NCBI GenBank assembly: GCA_002694345.1
Contig: NZLV01000233.1
Coordinates: 1-5,455 of the forward strand
Length of the DNA: 5,455 bases
Direction: 5' to 3'
DNA from: Maricaulis sp.
GTDB lineage: Bacteria; Pseudomonadota; Alphaproteobacteria; Caulobacterales; Maricaulaceae
Shown piece after piece: positions 5,297-5,455 of the stretch (position 1 is the first letter of the stretch; every line of letters starts with the position of its first letter). A program made the position numbers and the translations under genes. Under the pieces are notes generated by a model that did no database searches, was not told where the DNA came from, and saw only the letters and a program-made list of their open reading frames with translations.

Positions 5297-5455
5297 CCCG
5301 CTGCGCCAGCTTTTGTGCCGGTTTCGCGCAGTTGGTTGCGCACATCCTGCACGGCCTGAAGCACCGCGGCGGGATGGTGGTGATGCAGATTGTGTCCGGC
5401 ACCGGAAATCCAGCGCATCTCGGCCCGCCGCATCCACTGGGCGACCTGGCCGCCA
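5293..5455 (-). CDS. Alpha/beta hydrolase, C-terminal fragment at the right edge
   Basis: Only the last 53 codons are in the window; the frame is open from the edge to TGA at 5295-5293. The visible part reads WISGAGHNLHHHHPAAVLQAV, the typical end of an alpha/beta hydrolase. The strand carrying the catalytic histidine ends in GAGHN, and a C-terminal helix with the 'P..V..A' pattern follows. The His of GAGHN is the expected catalytic base. The HHHH run just after it is unusual but fits the alternating pattern often seen at this place. The tail (RETGTKAGAAG) is probably unstructured. The gene is upstream of gapR on the same strand. It is a different gene from the hydrolase at the left edge, because the two lie 4.5 kb apart and belong to separate transcription units. 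Substrate unknown. Confidence 0.78.
   Translation of the reverse strand, partial: GGQVAQWMRRAEMRWISGAGHNLHHHHPAAVLQAVQDVRNQLRETGTKAGAAG

Overview
The window is about 5.5 kb of GC-rich, gene-dense chromosome. It looks alphaproteobacterial, most likely from the Caulobacterales/Maricaulales group of stalked or dimorphic bacteria (Maricaulis, Hyphomonas or Caulobacter relatives). This rests on a GapR/UPF0335 (DUF2312) gene, which is an alphaproteobacterial hallmark, lying a few genes from a TacA-like sigma-54 response regulator, and on TTAA-type CtrA-like boxes between genes. The genus is inference; no rRNA or tRNA gene is present.

Layout, left to right. (1) Positions 1-1622 hold two minus-strand genes that read leftward as a probable operon: a CPBP-family membrane protease (786-1622) and, 37 bp downstream, an alpha/beta hydrolase (748 to the left edge, cut off before its C-terminus). 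(2) Positions 1623-1788 form a divergent regulatory region with a near-palindrome and candidate promoters. (3) Positions 1789-3255 on the plus strand encode a complete NtrC-type response regulator (REC, AAA+ and Fis-type HTH domains, 488 aa), followed by a hairpin terminator. (4) Positions 3354-5455 carry five minus-strand genes that converge on the regulator. In transcription order these are the C-terminal end of a second alpha/beta hydrolase (cut by the right edge), gapR (96 aa), a charged, largely disordered 156-aa protein, a 140-aa helical protein with its own terminator, and an ASCH-domain protein (157 aa).

How the genes relate. The regulator has every residue needed to be phosphorylated, hydrolyse ATP and activate sigma-54 RNA polymerase. 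In Caulobacter, TacA does this in the ShkA-ShpA phosphorelay controlling stalk formation; that role here is inferred from similarity and gene neighbourhood. GapR is a small coiled-coil chromosome protein that binds overtwisted, AT-rich DNA. The 156-aa protein follows gapR after 28 bp, and its ribosome binding site lies inside an inverted repeat, so the two may be translationally coupled. The other genes are housekeeping enzymes or unrecognised conserved proteins.

No mobile element, CRISPR array, prophage, toxin-antitoxin pair or defence island is visible. This looks like an ordinary core chromosomal region. The points worth a second look are small regulatory structures and the uncharacterised partner gene of gapR.
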